Position numbers and translations under genes: made by a program
The notes under the pieces: generated by a model
Database searches by the model: none
The model's input: only the letters and a program-made list of their open reading frames with translations
Told to the model about the DNA's origin: nothing
In this document: positions 21,729 through 31,990 of the stretch, piece by piece
Layout of the letters: every line of letters starts with the position of its first letter
Numbering within the stretch: the stretch's first letter is position 1
Assembly (NCBI GenBank): GCA_037954235.1
Contig: JBBMOA010000013.1
Span: 18,301,001-18,365,000, forward strand
From: Aulostomus chinensis
Taxonomy: Eukaryota > Chordata > Actinopteri > Syngnathiformes > Aulostomidae
Direction of reading: 5' to 3'
Length of the DNA stretch: 64,000 nt

Positions 21729-21734
21729 TTTATT
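21729..21734 (-). promoter_or_regulatory. Polyadenylation signal of cdx4 (candidate)
   Basis: TTTATT on the plus strand is AATAAA on the cdx4 strand, about 500 bases after the stop codon. A second TTTATT at 21912-21917 could give a shorter transcript. Confidence 0.45.
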
Positions 21735-22229
21735 TACATAGTGAACTTTGCCACTCGTATCATCAACATCTTCTCACCTTTTCCTGCTTTATAAGGCGGA
21801 TAAGTTGTGCAGTGTAAATGATTCGACCCGTCAACCAGTGAGTCCCGGGTCAGATGAGCTCTATAGATTAAAAAAAAAAAAACCTTCACTCATAAATCCC
21901 TGAATTCTCATTTTATTCACAAACACATCATCACATAAAAAAAGGATATTTATATCTTATTAACTCACAAACAATTTAAAGCTTTTTTTTTTTTTTAGTT
22001 TGAAACACGTCGATTTTTTTTCGTTTTTTTTTAATTAAATCCCCCACGTTATTAGAACTATTCTAGCTATAAAAAGCGATATTTGAAGAGCCTCCAGCAT
22101 GTCGTCGCTTACAAGCCTAAAGCGAAAACTTTGCCCACAGCTTTGTGCTTCAGGACGAGAGTTCATCCTCTGGTGGGTCCCGTCAGCTCGTCGGAGTGCT
22201 CGGTTATGTCACAGGGTCCGGAGGGTGAA

Positions 22230-24113
22230 TCACTGGGTCACAGTCACTTGCTGTATATTCCTGATCGAAGGCAAGGTGTTCATTCCCTGGGGAGGGTACA
22301 GAGCGCCGTGGATGTCTGTGGGGCTGAGGGAGCCCGGCACCGGCAGAGGGCTGACCGAGCCCGGGTCACTGTGCACGGATCCCCCGCTGCCGTCAGACTG
22401 ACCCATCTTCTTCTTGATGAGCTTCCGCTCTTTGGCCCTGCGGTTCTGAAACCAGATTTTCACCTGAGGTAAAAAATAAAATTAAAAAAAAAAAGTGGAG
22501 AAGGAAATTTGTTAGTTCGGTTGAAAATACGTTAAAAAGAAACAAGTATAATTTAATTATTTCCCCCCAAAATGTTGTTGACAAACTTTTTTTTAAGTGT
22601 AATACATTTATTATTTACATGTAATAGGGAATTTCAGGAATTACATAAATAAAAAAATACACAATACCATTAATACAAAAAAAACAACATATATTTAATA
22701 AAGGTTTTTCTTTATTTATATATTATTTCTGTAGTATTCTCCGGTCTTCAGCTTTTAAAATTTGCACACTAACTCTTGGTATGTTTTGTACGGAAAACCG
22801 TGACCGTCAAGCACAGTATTTTGATTAAAATAAACATGCAGATTATCAAACACAACCGAAGTTTATATATTTCTACTTTGCAAATACAAAGCCGACGTGT
22901 TAAGCAAGTTACTGCCTGTAACTGCTTCCTCACAGCAGTTACGATGCCACACAACTCAGGTCCTCTCCGCTTTATTTTGGAACGACGAACTGTGTGTTTA
23001 CAAGTTCAGGACGGATTATGATGGACTAACCTGTCTTTCCGACAGGCCGAGGTTGACAGCCAGCTCAGACTTCCTCCTGATGGTGATGTATCTGTTGAAG
23101 TGAAACTCCTTCTCCAGCTCCAGTCTCTGATGGTCTGTGTAAACTACCCTGTATTTCTCCTTCGTTCTTGTTTTACCTGCGGAGAAACCAAACATATACA
23201 ACATACAATTTTTTGCTTCTATTTTTTTTTTCATTGTATGTCAGCGGTATCCTCCGGTCAATGCCCTCCAGTGAGCAGCGGCAGCGGCAGCCGAAGCAGC
23301 ATCAGCCAGGTGGTTGGACTGGACCAGGAGGCTGCATGCCAGGACGGGCCTATCTGCACACAGCATCTTTATGAGCTGCGTCTCAAATCCACATCTCCCT
23401 GCTTCGTCCACAGATACGCAAATTGAGCTCTTTTTGTTTTTTTGATGATGATCTTTCTTTGATGTTAACTGATGTTCAGCGAGTTTCAAATAGCCACCAG
23501 CCAGATACCAAACAAAAACACTTCGAGACCGCGGTTGTTTCATGCTTGCAAAATCTTTTCAAAGCTCGAGTTCCATGCGGGAAGACGCTACTTAATGACA
23601 ACAATCAGATAAATCTGGAGAATTGTTATTGTTAATCCTGTCTTGTATAAATAAATCCATTAAGAAATTGTGTGAGTACATGTTATTACAGCAGAGGCCT
23701 ACAGTATGGTCTGCACCTTTGAGAGCTCAGCTGTGAAAAACGTCACTCTTTCCGGCAATATAACTCTCGGAGAGGAAGAGAGTTTGGTGCATATCAAAGT
23801 GAAGAGGTGTTGAAAGCAAAGGCCACCGCCTGGATATGACGGCTGACTCTCAAAACACGAAACAATGTCACCGGGAAGTCGAGCTCACATCTACAGGAGT
23901 GTTGACATTAACATCACAAGCGGACCTGGCGCCGGTCCCTCACACCTCTGCGCTTCCCAACAGGAGTGAATACAGTGGACTCGCGTTCCCATGCCGAACA
24001 TCATCCAGATCACACGTCCGTTTCGTGCTTATTAACTGTATTTTATTACTTTCATTCTGCCTCACGCTCACAACCAAATACACGCGCATGAATCAGGTTT
24101 GATTTACGGCCAG

Positions 24114-24153
<40 letters not shown>

Positions 24154-24714
24154 TCCCTCTCTCCCTCGCTCCCTCTCTCTCTCTTCTAAAAAGACAAATC
24201 AGGATGAAAAATGTTTTACACTCTTACGTCCACTTTGCAAATATTTCAACACTTCCACTTATTTGAGGAGAGACTCACCTGTGGAGGACGACTGCGCAGT
24301 TTTGCTCATCCACTGGTACGAGTTGCGTCTTTCTCTGTCAGGAGAAAGTTGTGCACCAGCCACGTTCTCCGCTGGCGGCTGTAACACGGCGGACCCGGGA
24401 GGATGCATATGACTGTACTCAGATGAGCAGTAAGGAACCTGTGCTGGAGAGGAGTTGTTCATGGGTGTAGGAATAGTATTAGGGGGTCCAAGACTATATG
24501 CGCCCCAGTCCTCTCGTGGAGCTCCATATGAAGGTCCCCAACTCCCCGCAGATTGTGTGTGCGTATCCATGTTTGGCACATGATGGTATCCAGTAAAATC
24601 GGGGTACTGAGGCGTTGAAACAAAGTTCTGTGGAGGCAGATTGATGCTTGATCTTCTTACTGGCCCCTGGTGATACATACCGCTTTCTTTATCCAGTAGA
24701 TATCCCACATACAT
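22230..24714 (-). CDS. cdx4: Cdx4, caudal-type ParaHox homeodomain transcription factor (complete)
   Basis: Nuclear DNA-binding regulator; Cdx4 acts on hox genes in posterior body patterning and embryonic blood formation. Three coding exons on the minus strand: 24714-24279, 23176-23031, 22463-22230, joining to 271 codons plus TGA (zebrafish Cdx4 is close to 270 aa). The N-terminal activation region begins MYVGYLLDKE. The YQWM hexapeptide (133-136) is of the PBX-contact type found in ANTP-class proteins. The homeodomain at about 147-206 opens KTRTKEKYRVVYTDHQRLEL, and its helix 3 is VKIWFQNRRAKERK. The intron between SERQ and VKIWF, within the homeodomain, is at the position typical of caudal genes. 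The tail ends QQVTVTQ. The ATG has A at -3. Assignment to cdx4 rather than cdx1 rests on the adjacent chic1 and kdrl as well as on sequence. Confidence 0.94.
22464..23030 (-). other. cdx4 intron 2
   Basis: GT..AG intron of about 0.57 kb that interrupts the homeodomain. It is very AT-rich and no element is recognised. Confidence 0.85.
23177..24278 (-). other. cdx4 intron 1
   Basis: GT..AG intron of about 1.1 kb. It contains a CT-rich microsatellite (24114-24184) close to the donor side, which would be GA-rich in the cdx4 transcript. Confidence 0.85.
24114..24184. repeat. (CT)n microsatellite with CCCT interruptions
   Basis: Long pyrimidine run in cdx4 intron 1, about 95 bases downstream of the exon 1 splice donor in transcript direction. 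Confidence 0.9.
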
Positions 24715-26340
24715 GATTTGTTACAAAAATCAAATGAATAAAAACAGCAGCCGGGAGTGATGTGGCCTATTTTAAGGCGACATTGCCCTGAAACTGTTAA
24801 AAACAATCCCTCTGCTGTTTGTAGTCCAAATGGCTCCCGGATAGAAATGCGACGTAGTCCCAGCCTTTCTCCAGTCTCACATGATGTGCCTCTGTTGACA
24901 AGATGGTAAACGTATACTAGGGCCTCCTTGACGTCAGCCCTACTCCTCAACTCTTGGAGATTTGCATCCAAATGAAAGAGGTTGGTGGTGCGGGCCCAGC
25001 TGTCCCCTAGCGCCTGGCCTGCAGCGCGTCATCAGCTGACAGCGGGCCTATCGTGAACACGAGTTCCCCACCCCATGATGAATACATTAACATCTCGACC
25101 TATCAGCTGCACATGCGGCACATACCGGTCATAAACCCGAGCGACGGGTCCTCGAACGCATCACGTAAAAAAAGGCCTGTGCGTAATTGCGCACAGAAAT
25201 ACATCATTATTGTCTTAAGAAGTCACTTTACGCTGACGATTATTGAGTTAGCAACATCGTTACAGACGGCCAGGTTTTAAAAGAATATGCTTACACTGTT
25301 TTTGGCATTAGTTGTGCCCCCTCCCCCTCTCCGCGCGCGCTCTTTCTTTTCCCATCATATTTAAATTCTTTAGCTTTTTTGGCTTGTGGGAATTCTACAC
25401 TTTCCAACCACGCTTCACACGTAAACCTGGTTTTTATTTGTTGAAGATATTCACTTGCAAACGAGGTGCAAAGTATGAGAGACCTGTTCCTGAAGCAAGC
25501 CGGAGCTTTAGCATGCTTTAGTTCACACCTCAAGGTCGCACTTCACAGCTAATTCCGGTTACAAGGAAACTCTAACAACCCCCTCTGAGACAAATAGCCT
25601 CGACACATCAATCCGCTGAAAATACCGTGAATGAATGAATGAATGAATGAATGCGCGAATGAATGAATCTGATTTGACCTGGTTTGGATGTCGTTTAGCG
25701 GTCACGAGTCTCATGACGTTCGACTGAGCTTCACTAATGTTTTAGTGCTTATTTGGACACGCAACTGTCCTCTCAGTCATTTGCACGCAGAGGACGCAAT
25801 CGACACTTTTATCGAATAAATATGAACGTCAGATTCCACGTTAAAGCGTCCTCTTCCATGTCCTCTCCTCCATTCAACTCTGTGCAAGTGCGAAGAGCTT
25901 CTCGGATGAGATGACGATTTATCTCCGCTCACTCTTCTTATTCTCTTCTTATTCTCGTAGCGACGTCATATTTTTGACTGCTTGATATTTTCAACGGTAA
26001 TGCGGCAGGTGTCTGAGGCTCCATTTAGCAAAGTCAGTCACGAATGTTGATGGTGCCTCTGAAGCCTCTGTTTATTGACCACAAAATATTTATGAGACTG
26101 TCTCATCGAGTTGTCCCTGACCTCTGACAGCCAGGAATTGTAAACACAGACTGCAAAAGACAAAGTTTTCACAAGGATATTTCACTACAGTTTCAAATAA
26201 AGAATCTCGTTACTCATAAGGCAGAGTTACTTAACATGAAGCGTCTCTGTAGCCCCCACCCCCATAAAATAGATGAAACAAATTAGAAAAAAATTGTGAT
26301 GACAAAAAATAAACTATCATTGGATGAAGAGAAATTCACC
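24715..26340 (-). promoter_or_regulatory. cdx4 5' UTR, promoter and proximal upstream region (predicted)
   Basis: Sequence just upstream of cdx4 and free of repeats except an AATG microsatellite (25628-25668). Sites resembling the CDX/posterior-HOX core (TTTATG or ATAAA) occur at 26071-26076, 26089-26094 and 26262-26268. These are short, common motifs, so their role is an inference. No TATA box was assigned. Confidence 0.3.
25628..25668. repeat. (AATG)n microsatellite
   Basis: Tetranucleotide array interrupted once by GCGCG, about 0.9 kb upstream of the cdx4 start codon. Confidence 0.9.
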
Positions 26341-26782
26341 TGAAACTATTCTAGAAATAAGATGTCTGTTCCTGTATCTGACTGAGTTTGATGATAAATG
26401 AGGCAAACGTAGGTGGCAAGACTTTGTTTTGTGCACTCTGTCCTGATTGTTTCTGCTTGAAGAAGAGCCTTTTAAAACAATCCCATTTAGACCTTTTTTT
26501 TTTAAGCCATTTTAGTGGCTCTGAATTTACATTTGGTTGAAGTTCCAACTACATCGGGAGAGGTTATCTGACATGTTGGTCACTAACATGAAGGAGGAAA
26601 TGCTGCGTCAGCCAGAAACTAGCAACTGCTGCACTTGGATGTATCACATCCATGTAAAGCAGTTAAACTCAGACAGAAGCATCAAACACTCCAGAGACTG
26701 ATTCTATTCTCAGCGTGGACAGTGACCCTGTGTCCTATTATCAAGTCTATCTTTTATGAAATACCTCCCAGAACGTCCCCCA

Positions 26783-26783
<1 letters not shown>

Positions 26784-26870
<87 letters not shown>
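26784..26870. repeat. (CA)n microsatellite
   Basis: About 87 bases of uninterrupted CA repeat; the His-Thr open frames over it are artefacts. Confidence 0.97.
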
Positions 26871-26873
<3 letters not shown>

Positions 26874-27027
26874 TTTCTACTGTAGCCAACTGTCCTCACA
26901 CCGACTCACTGCTGCCCTCTTGTGGACTTCACTCAGAAAACCAGAGTGACCTCTCACCCGGAGATTGACCTCAAGAGGGCAGCCTCCAGCCACCCAAGTA
27001 TTTCAAGGTATTAATTTTATGTGCAAG

Positions 27028-27238
27028 GGGCGGCATGGCTGAGAGGTAGAGTGGCTGTCAAGCAACCAAAGGGTTGCTGGTTCGATCCTCACTTCCCCGG
27101 GTGACCATGTCCAAGTGTCCTTGAGCAAGATACTGAACACCTAATTGCTCCCAATGGCTTTGTGACGGACTGGTGACCCGTCCAGGGTGAACCCCGCCTC
27201 TCACCCAGTGTCAGCTGGGATGGGCTCTAATAGGTTCA
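27028..27238 (+). mobile_element. tRNA-derived SINE, copy 2
   Basis: Same family and orientation as the copy at about 10168-10345: A-box-like TGGCTGAGAGG, B box GGTTCGATCC at 27079-27088, and the same body with CTTGAGCAAGATACTGAA and GTGACCCGTCCAGGGTGAAC. It extends further at its 3' end (GTCAGCTGGGATGGGCTCT) than copy 1, which looks truncated. Confidence 0.87.
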
Positions 27239-27802
27239 AAAACATGTGTCACAGCTGCAGTTCTAAGCCTTTCTTAACGAGAATTTGAATTAAATAAAGG
27301 CTTAAAATACTCTCCAAATAATGATAACAATAAAAAAAAACCATTTAATGACCTTCCAAGAAGGTTATTATGAGATATCCCCAGGTTGTCTTAAGAATGT
27401 TATTCTGCCTCCAAGATGAATGCAATAACATTTCCAGACCATAGCAAGGTGGTATTTTCAGACCATTTTTAGAACCAAATGGTAAATGAGGGCTAATCAC
27501 TCTTGTAGGCGGTGGAATCCCGTTTCATCTTTCATATTTAGACTAACATAGGAAGTTGTTGACAATAAATATTTTTTCTGAAATGAGCAATCATGAATTA
27601 ATTCCCCAGGATCTGATTCAGTAATAAAACTACAACAGCAGTAACATCCCTGAGAAGGCAACAGGTCTGCTCACAAGGTGGCGCCATTGAGTTACTGATC
27701 GAAGTCTCCTGCCTTCACCGGGACGTGCAGAAAAAGTTCATTTTTGTTGACAGATTCATATTTCTGATGTGTGACAGTCGATGTGACAGACTATGGAACA
27801 GC

Positions 27803-27803
<1 letters not shown>

Positions 27804-27879
<76 letters not shown>
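27804..27879. repeat. (CA)n microsatellite
   Basis: About 76 bases of uninterrupted CA repeat, just upstream of the second SINE family. Confidence 0.97.
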
Positions 27880-27881
<2 letters not shown>

Positions 27882-27987
27882 TGCTTGTTTGAACACATAA
27901 AGGGAATCTTTCCTGTGCTGTTGACCCCCCAAGCAGGAAGAATCCTGGTCACAAATGAAAATTATAATTATCTATTTTACACACACG

Positions 27988-28354
27988 TGGCACGGTGGTG
28001 CAGTGGTCAGCGCTGTGGCCTCACAGCAAGAAGGTTCAGGGTTTGACTCCTGGCTTGGGCAAGGGATTTTGCTGTGTGGAGTCTGCATGTTCTCCCTGTT
28101 CCTGTGTGGGTTCTCTCTGGTACTCCAGCTTCCTCCCTCAGTCCAAAGACAGTAAGAGGGGACGAGGCTGATTGATACTCTAAATTGACCGTAGGTGTGA
28201 GTGTGAATGGTTGTCTGTCTCTATGTGTTGGTCCTGTGATGAGCTGGTGACCTGTCCAGGGTGAACCCTGCCTCTCACCCAAAGGCTGCTGAGATAGTCT
28301 CCAGCCCCCCCACGACCCTTAATAGGAACAAGTGGAAGACGACGGATGGATGGA
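27988..28354 (+). mobile_element. Second SINE-like repeat family, forward copy
   Basis: It begins GGCACGGTGGTGCAGTGGTCAG and has a degenerate B-box-like GGTTTGACTCC. It continues through TGCATGTTCTCCCTGTT and CCTCAGTCCAAAGACA and ends in a GGATGGATGGA tail. This is a very common dispersed repeat type in teleost genomes, with a tRNA-like head. An inverted copy lies at 28925-29189. Confidence 0.85.
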
Positions 28355-28399
28355 TATTTTACACACAGCTCATGAAAATTCAGAACATCACCTCAAAAC

Positions 28400-28769
28400 A
28401 TCCTGCTCACGTCCCCGTCTGTCCATCAGTCTCTTCCCTTTCTCTCCCTCTTGATCTCTGTCCCTCTCTTTCCTCCTGTACTGTATATGTCTTCCTCCAT
28501 TACCTGTCTTTGTCTCTGCCCTGCTCTCCTGCTCTCTTTCCCCCAACTGGTCAAAGCAGAAGGCCGTCCCCATTGAGCCTGGATCTGCTCTACGTTCCTA
28601 CCTCTTAAAGGAAGGTTTTCGTCGCCACTGTTGCAGGATGTGCTTGCTCATGGAGACTTGTTGGGTGTAAATTCATTGAAGGAGTGTAGTGCTGGACCTG
28701 CTCTACTTGTGAAGTGTCATGAGATAACTTTTGTTGTGATTTGGAGCTCCACAAATAAAACTGACCTGA
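28400..28769 (+). mobile_element. Dispersed repeat of about 370 bp, forward copy
   Basis: Near-identical to the reverse complement of 51591-51956. Shared landmarks are CCTGCTCACGTCCCCGTCTG at one end, CGTCGCCACTGTTGCAGGA in the middle and ATTTGGAGCTCCACAAATAAAACTGACCTGA at the other end (given in part). It shows no terminal inverted repeats and no coding capacity. I infer a non-autonomous retroposed element. Confidence 0.88.
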
Positions 28770-28924
28770 CTAAACGTAAAGGATGAAAAATGGAGAAACA
28801 CAAAAGATCAGATGTTTTTACTGTGTCTGATTGTGAGGAAGACATAATTTACATTTCTTGTGTCATGGATGTTCATGTTTATGAGCCAAGTCGCAGCAAA
28901 TGAACATAACTACACATCAACAAC

Positions 28925-29189
28925 ATCCATCCATCCATTTTCTACCGCTTATCCTGTTAAGGGTGTCTGGAGCCTATCTCAGCAGCCTTTGAGCAAGAGG
29001 CGGGTTTCACCCTGGACAGGTCACCAGTCCATCCATGGGACGAAGCTGGAGTACCAGAGAGAACCCACACAGGAAAAGGGAGAACATGGAGACTCACACA
29101 GAAAGATCCCCTGCCCAAACCGGGACTCGAACCCACAACTTTCTTGCTGTGAGGCGACAGTGCTGACCACTGCACCACCGTGCCACCCA
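28925..29189 (-). mobile_element. Second SINE-like repeat family, inverted copy
   Basis: Reverse complement of the family seen at 27988-28354, running from the CATCCATCCATCC tail to GGTGGCACGGTGG on the minus strand. It is shortened internally. Together the two copies flank the repeat at 28400-28769. Confidence 0.85.
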
Positions 29190-31879
29190 TTTTTTCTATT
29201 CTACAAATTTATTAATATTTACTGTTCATGACTTAATTCAGTGAAACGAGCTAACACATGTATGAAAGCCTATTAACAGAATGGGCTATGTTCTACGGCC
29301 CTCGGTGACCTCTGACCTTTACAACCCAGAGGGATCAGGTATGTTTCAACGTTATTTAGTTTAGTTTTTGCACAAATTAGAGGAAAAACACAAAAGAGGC
29401 CAAATAATCGATTGAAAACCTTGTATTTTTTTAGGAAATGTGAGGACAAATTCACATTCATGTGGACAATGAAATCACTAATTCACACCAGCTCCTCATT
29501 AAAATGAGCCCCTCTGCCCCCCCCCCCCCCCCATTGCCCCCGGTGGTCTGTCGATAGTTCCAATCAGTGACAGTCAGCGGTGAAGCAGCCCAGGAATTCA
29601 TTTAGTTGCATAACTGCGTCGGTGTTATTGAAGTGGCTGCATCGTTTCTCTGCAGGAACGAGGTAAAACAGTACCATCTGCTGCTATTTTTAGAGAATCC
29701 GCCTGCATGTCTTCCAACGCAGCCACCTTAGTTGTCTTCTGTAACATAAAGCACATGTAAGAATCTGCAAAAACAAAATCATGATTAATCAATTCCGAGT
29801 ACAACAGAAATAGATGTTTTGGAGAGATGGAGATGTTTCTGCTTAGCGAGTTGTTTGTGTTTGCTTGTGGGAGGTACGGCTGAGGCCAAACACCCTGGAG
29901 GAGAACACAGGGACCTTTTGTCAATTTTCACTCAGTCATGAATGTGAGGAAGATGAGAGCATCGTCGTCATTTGATGCTTCAACACCTGGATTTGACATT
30001 TACACAGGAAGTTCAGTTTTTATTTGCTGCAGTGTTTACACAGACAGAGTCCTTTGCTCATGTTAGTCAATATTTGAACAGACATGGTAGTTTCCCAGGT
30101 GTTTTTTTTGTTTTGTTTTGTTAGAATATTATGATGGAACCCGTGTTCATTTTCCTGCAGTGTTTTAAGCTGGTTGTTATTCCAAGATTTGAATCCAACT
30201 GGTCCAAGCCGCGTGGACTCAAACCATAAGTCACCGCTCATATAAATCTGAACCACACAGCTAATGTATCACACTGTTAAACTATATCCGTACAATAAAT
30301 CTTTTTAACGCCAAATTTGTGTGCAGTTTTGTCCAGTTTTTGTCCCTGGGTACCCAGCTAGCAATGCTATGCTAACTAGCTATGTAAGCTCGTGAAAGTG
30401 TTATGTTCACCTAAATTCTCTCAGGTAGAATGAAAAGAAGCAAAACCAGAAATTCACAGCCACCAAAATTAAGAACATGAAAAAGAACACACCCAAATAT
30501 ATTTGTCATTGTGTGTAACAATACTACATGAAATTAAAGCTGAAATATTTTGTGGGCTGCTGTTAGCTAGCTACCCTTGCGCACAAAAAAGTGCTAGCTT
30601 GCTAGTTGATGTCAGAATTACAAATCTCTACCCTCATGATGCCAGATTGTATTTATAATTGAATTATAAAGTAATTTTTTTTTTAATCTTAACCAATAAT
30701 AAAATCCCACTCATGGTGTAAACCTCAGACTGAGAAAGATCCAGATAGATGGTCAAAGAAAAGAGCGGAAAACGAAGATCCAGCGAATGGGTGCGAAGAT
30801 CCAAAATGGCCGAATGAACCACTTACAAACCATTTAAACCAACATTTATAACAGTACAATGTATTTACATTTATTTTAAGTTACTGTAAAATGACAAATA
30901 CCTTTAAACCTAAAACATTTTCTCCAAGACATCATTAGAAACTGTGAGTAATAGTAGCTAAACTTGTTCTCTGCTAGCTGATTTTTGAATTTTTTTTTTT
31001 ATTTCTGGCTCGAAAATTTTTTTTTTTAGTGAATGAGAAACTAACATCTGCTGACTCCACCTGTGCTTCAAGGAAAAGAGGAAATGATTCACAAATTTAT
31101 GGTTAAGGCTGATTTCAGGAATTTATAAAGTGTCATTTTGTGGGTGATAAACATGTGCTGGTCGTTAGTGCGATCAATTCAAGAGCTGCGAAATCCTGAC
31201 TCTCCTCTCAAGATATTAAAATAAACCCTTGCCTGGGGTTCATGTGAAGAAAGAAACAAAAAGAGACATTTCCCAGGAGTTGCTTTATTCACTGTCGTCC
31301 TCCGCCGCAGCCGACAGCTTCTGATCGCCTCGTTTCATCAAGTAATGCCAAGAACTTCTATCAGATTTTTTTTTTTGGACTGCAGTTTGTGGCAGCCTTT
31401 GTTTCCATTAGCGCCCTTCAAAGGTGGAAGTGCAGGGACACCATGTGGCTCGCCCTCATTGTTTTTCCTCTCTGGTGGGGAGGTGAAGGCTGTATAGAGT
31501 GCTCCTACTCCAGGAGGCCCTAGGGAAAAAAAAACCAAAACAAAACAAAAACCCGTGTCTACATCGGTGTAATTACTGCTTCACAGCTTGGATGCATGTT
31601 TTATTTCGTATGTGTCCGTGTCTTCTGCCTCCGTTGCTTGCTGCTGCTGCTCTGGTGGACAAATGAAGGAGGCACGAATGAATCAATCCCGCCGGATGAT
31701 TCAGTAACATTTGTAGTCAAAGCTACATCAAAAACATCTGATGTTTTTTTGTTTTTTCCCACAGAACGAAAGGGGTTTCTGTTGTCTGTATCAACTTCCA
31801 TCTAATATAGTTTGTTTCAAAATCGTCTAGTAGACTCTGATTATCCACAGATGTTGCCAGATGTGAGGTTCAAATACAT

Positions 31880-31990
31880 GGTTTGGTGTTCCTAAAATCA
31901 TGGGATGGGTTGTCATGAAATTTGGTCCACACATTCTTGGCGCCCTCAGAGTAAATTGGGACTTTTCAACTTTTAACTTCATTGCGCCTG
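31880..31990. repeat. Fragment of a dispersed teleost repeat (probable)
   Basis: The phrase GGGTTGTCATGAAATTTGGT followed by CCACACATTC and text about 40 bases on resembles a widely dispersed fish repeat I recognise only in outline. It is related in wording, on the opposite strand, to the stretch at 44620-44900. Family name not assigned. Confidence 0.4.

Noticed and set aside
26635..26968. Open frames of about 70-104 codons rich in His-Thr
   Set aside because: They only read through a CA microsatellite. The same applies at 1303-1497, 27771-28046 and 40446-40787.
28261..28608. Open frames over the 28 kb repeats and their mirror at 51.7-52.0 kb
   Set aside because: They are identical in both repeat copies and occur on both strands, so they are part of the dispersed element, not genes.
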